64,000 bases of DNA, from contig CAJMBK010000006.1 of NCBI GenBank assembly GCA_905211645.1, positions 35,131-99,130 on the forward strand, in the 5' to 3' direction. Below are positions 62,907 through 64,000 of this stretch, in pieces (position 1 is the first letter of the stretch; each line of letters begins with the position of its first letter). This DNA is from an uncultured Caryophanales bacterium. Its GTDB lineage: Bacteria; Bacillota_I; Bacilli_A; RFN20; CAG-288. The translations under genes were made by a program, and so were the position numbers. A model generated the notes under the pieces. That model was not told the origin of the DNA, did not search any database, and saw nothing but the letters and a program-made list of their open reading frames with translations.

Positions 62907-62985
62907 CCGATTTGGTTTCATTAAAATTGCAAAAATAGCCCAATATTCTTATCATATTTACAGATATATGGAGGATTTATATTAA

Positions 62986-63339
62986 ATGAAATATGTTTTT
63001 GCTTCCCGTACAGGAAACGTTGAAACCATTGTTAATGAATTAGGTTTAGATGCTTTAAGAATTGAAACAGGTGATGAAGTCATCGGTGATGACTACATCT
63101 TATTCACATATACTGATGGTTATGGTGATATTCCAGCTGAAGTTGAAGCTTTCTTAGGTAACAACTCCGAACATTTAAAGGGTGTCGTTGTTTCCGGTGA
63201 TACCGGTTATGGTGATGCTTTCGGTGGCGCAGGTGATAAGATTGCTGAACAATATGGTGTTGAACTTCTCAAGAAAGTTGAAAACGCAGGTACACCTGAA
63301 GACATCGAAGATTTAAAGGCTATCTTAGCAAAATACTAA
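62986..63339 (+). CDS. nrdI: NrdI-like flavodoxin
   Basis: A 117-residue flavodoxin-like protein. FASRTGNVETIV binds the FMN phosphate, ILFTYTDGYGDIPAEVEAFL and VVVSGDTGYGDAFGGAGDKIA are the flavin loops, and the end GTPEDIEDLKAIL matches NrdI. NrdI activates the manganese cofactor of class Ib ribonucleotide reductase. The second loop differs from the usual SGNRNWG. No nrdE or nrdF lies nearby. GGAGG is upstream of the ATG. Confidence 0.8.
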   Translation: MKYVFASRTGNVETIVNELGLDALRIETGDEVIGDDYILFTYTDGYGDIPAEVEAFLGNNSEHLKGVVVSGDTGYGDAFGGAGDKIAEQYGVELLKKVENAGTPEDIEDLKAILAKY

Positions 63340-63363
63340 TAAGTAAATAATTCATTTAACGCA

Positions 63364-63398
63364 AAAAAATAGCAGGATTTCCTAGTTGGATTCCTGCT
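63364..63398. terminator. bidirectional intrinsic terminator
   Basis: AGCAGGA / TCCTGCT stem between convergent nrdI and the TetR gene, with T-runs on both sides. It overlaps the last codons of the TetR gene. Confidence 0.75.
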
Positions 63399-63963
63399 TT
63401 TTATTTGGAAATAATACGGATGTGATTAAGATTGTGTTGAATAAAGTAATCTCTTGAGCAAGGTGTTTTTTAGTCTTATCAAAATTATTATCAACCCAGT
63501 TTGAGATTAATTTTAATGTTCCAGTTAAATTGTAGTAGTAGATATCGTTGATGAGTTCTAAATTATCAGTGTAATTTTTTAATTCTTCGATGAATTTTTC
63601 CTTTGAAGAACTTAAAAAGATGTTGAATAGATTGGAGTCAAATTGATAGGAGATAAGTTTTTTGAAAAGAACCTTATTTTTCTCAATTAAATTTAAAACG
63701 TACATGAAAAGTTCTTCGGTGTTGAAGATTAAACTTTTCGCTTCCATGATACTTTTTAGTTCAACGAATAAATTTGTGTAAATATCGTTTAAAAGTTGGT
63801 CTAAATCTTGATAGTACTTATAAAAAGTACCACGGTTTATTTCTGCCGTTTCGCAAAGTTTGGTGATATTAATCTTCTCTTCACCATCGGTAGTTAAAAG
63901 GTTGATATAAGTCTCTTGAATGAGCTTTTTGGTCATTTTGACCTTGGTTGATTCTTGTTTCAT
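63382..63963 (-). CDS. TetR/AcrR family transcriptional regulator
   Basis: A 193-residue regulator. The N-terminal helix-turn-helix INITKLCETAEINRGTFYKYYQDLDQL is clear, and the helical C-terminal domain resembles the DhaS-like TetR_C group. The ligand and targets are unknown. Its gene is the last in the window; no regulated gene is adjacent on the left. Confidence 0.88.
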   Translation of the reverse strand: MKQESTKVKMTKKLIQETYINLLTTDGEEKINITKLCETAEINRGTFYKYYQDLDQLLNDIYTNLFVELKSIMEAKSLIFNTEELFMYVLNLIEKNKVLFKKLISYQFDSNLFNIFLSSSKEKFIEELKNYTDNLELINDIYYYNLTGTLKLISNWVDNNFDKTKKHLAQEITLFNTILITSVLFPNKKQESN

Positions 63964-64000
63964 ATCTTAATTATACAAAAAATCAACGAATGTTTATTTA

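Noticed and set aside
1..64000. CRISPR arrays, insertion sequences, rRNA genes, prophage
   Set aside because: No regularly spaced direct repeats, transposase, integrase, terminase or rRNA sequence was seen on either strand.

Overview
The window is about 64 kb of AT-rich bacterial DNA, densely packed with genes in short operons. It uses the standard code: TGA serves as a stop, for example at the end of the first gene, and Trp is TGG. Several traits point to a gut-type, low-GC Bacilli lineage close to the Mollicutes (RF39, Erysipelotrichales or Acholeplasmatales-like). These are many LTSC-type lipoproteins, a lipoprotein-type ATP synthase b subunit, a short eukaryote/archaea-type prolyl-tRNA synthetase and genes often joined by TAATG. 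The placement is an inference, since no rRNA gene is present.

Layout. 1-5.5 kb: the 3' part of a GH31 glycosidase, a DUF368 (PopT-like) membrane protein, a lipoprotein resembling GT80 sialyltransferases, and a divergent capsule-type glycosyltransferase. 5.5-13.2 kb: a long empty intergenic block, an OB-fold-like lipoprotein, a 48-residue Cys-containing small ORF, then a TasA/camelysin-like secretion operon. That operon has two intact putative substrates, one substrate gene cut by an in-frame TAA, and a SipW-type signal peptidase with a long acidic tail. 13.2-20 kb (minus strand): a queuosine-precursor transporter behind a preQ1-like riboswitch and terminator, an acetyltransferase, an ABC exporter, and a MacB/FtsX-type ABC transporter. 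20.2-20.6 kb: two tandem putative small RNAs, each showing the 10-nt sequence of the 16S rRNA 3' end between hairpins. 20.8-28.7 kb: a GH13 glucosidase and a three-gene restriction-modification-like operon whose methyltransferase motifs are split between two proteins.

28.9-34 kb: small genes, tRNA-Ser, tRNA-Asn, tRNA-Glu, an RluD-type pseudouridine synthase with three unknown genes behind it, and acyl carrier protein. 34-50 kb is mostly housekeeping: a degenerate GGDEF/EAL-like membrane protein, proS, an Xaa-Pro peptidase, trmL, transketolase, rpsU (GTG start), an FAD protein, purA, purB, trpS, a HAD phosphatase and phosphoglucomutase. 50.4-57.5 kb is a complete F-type ATP synthase operon whose c subunit carries two membrane carboxylates, as in Na+-coupled rotors. 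57.6-64 kb: a Fur-family regulator divergent from a zinc-type ABC transporter with a palindromic operator at its start, an MscS channel, a membrane-bound XRE protein rich in histidine, a NrdI-like flavodoxin and a TetR regulator.

The least explained items are the tandem anti-SD RNAs, the split methyltransferase/helicase/GIY-YIG operon, the lipoprotein GT80-like enzyme that seems to lack the usual catalytic Asp, and the SipW fusion protein with its broken substrate gene.
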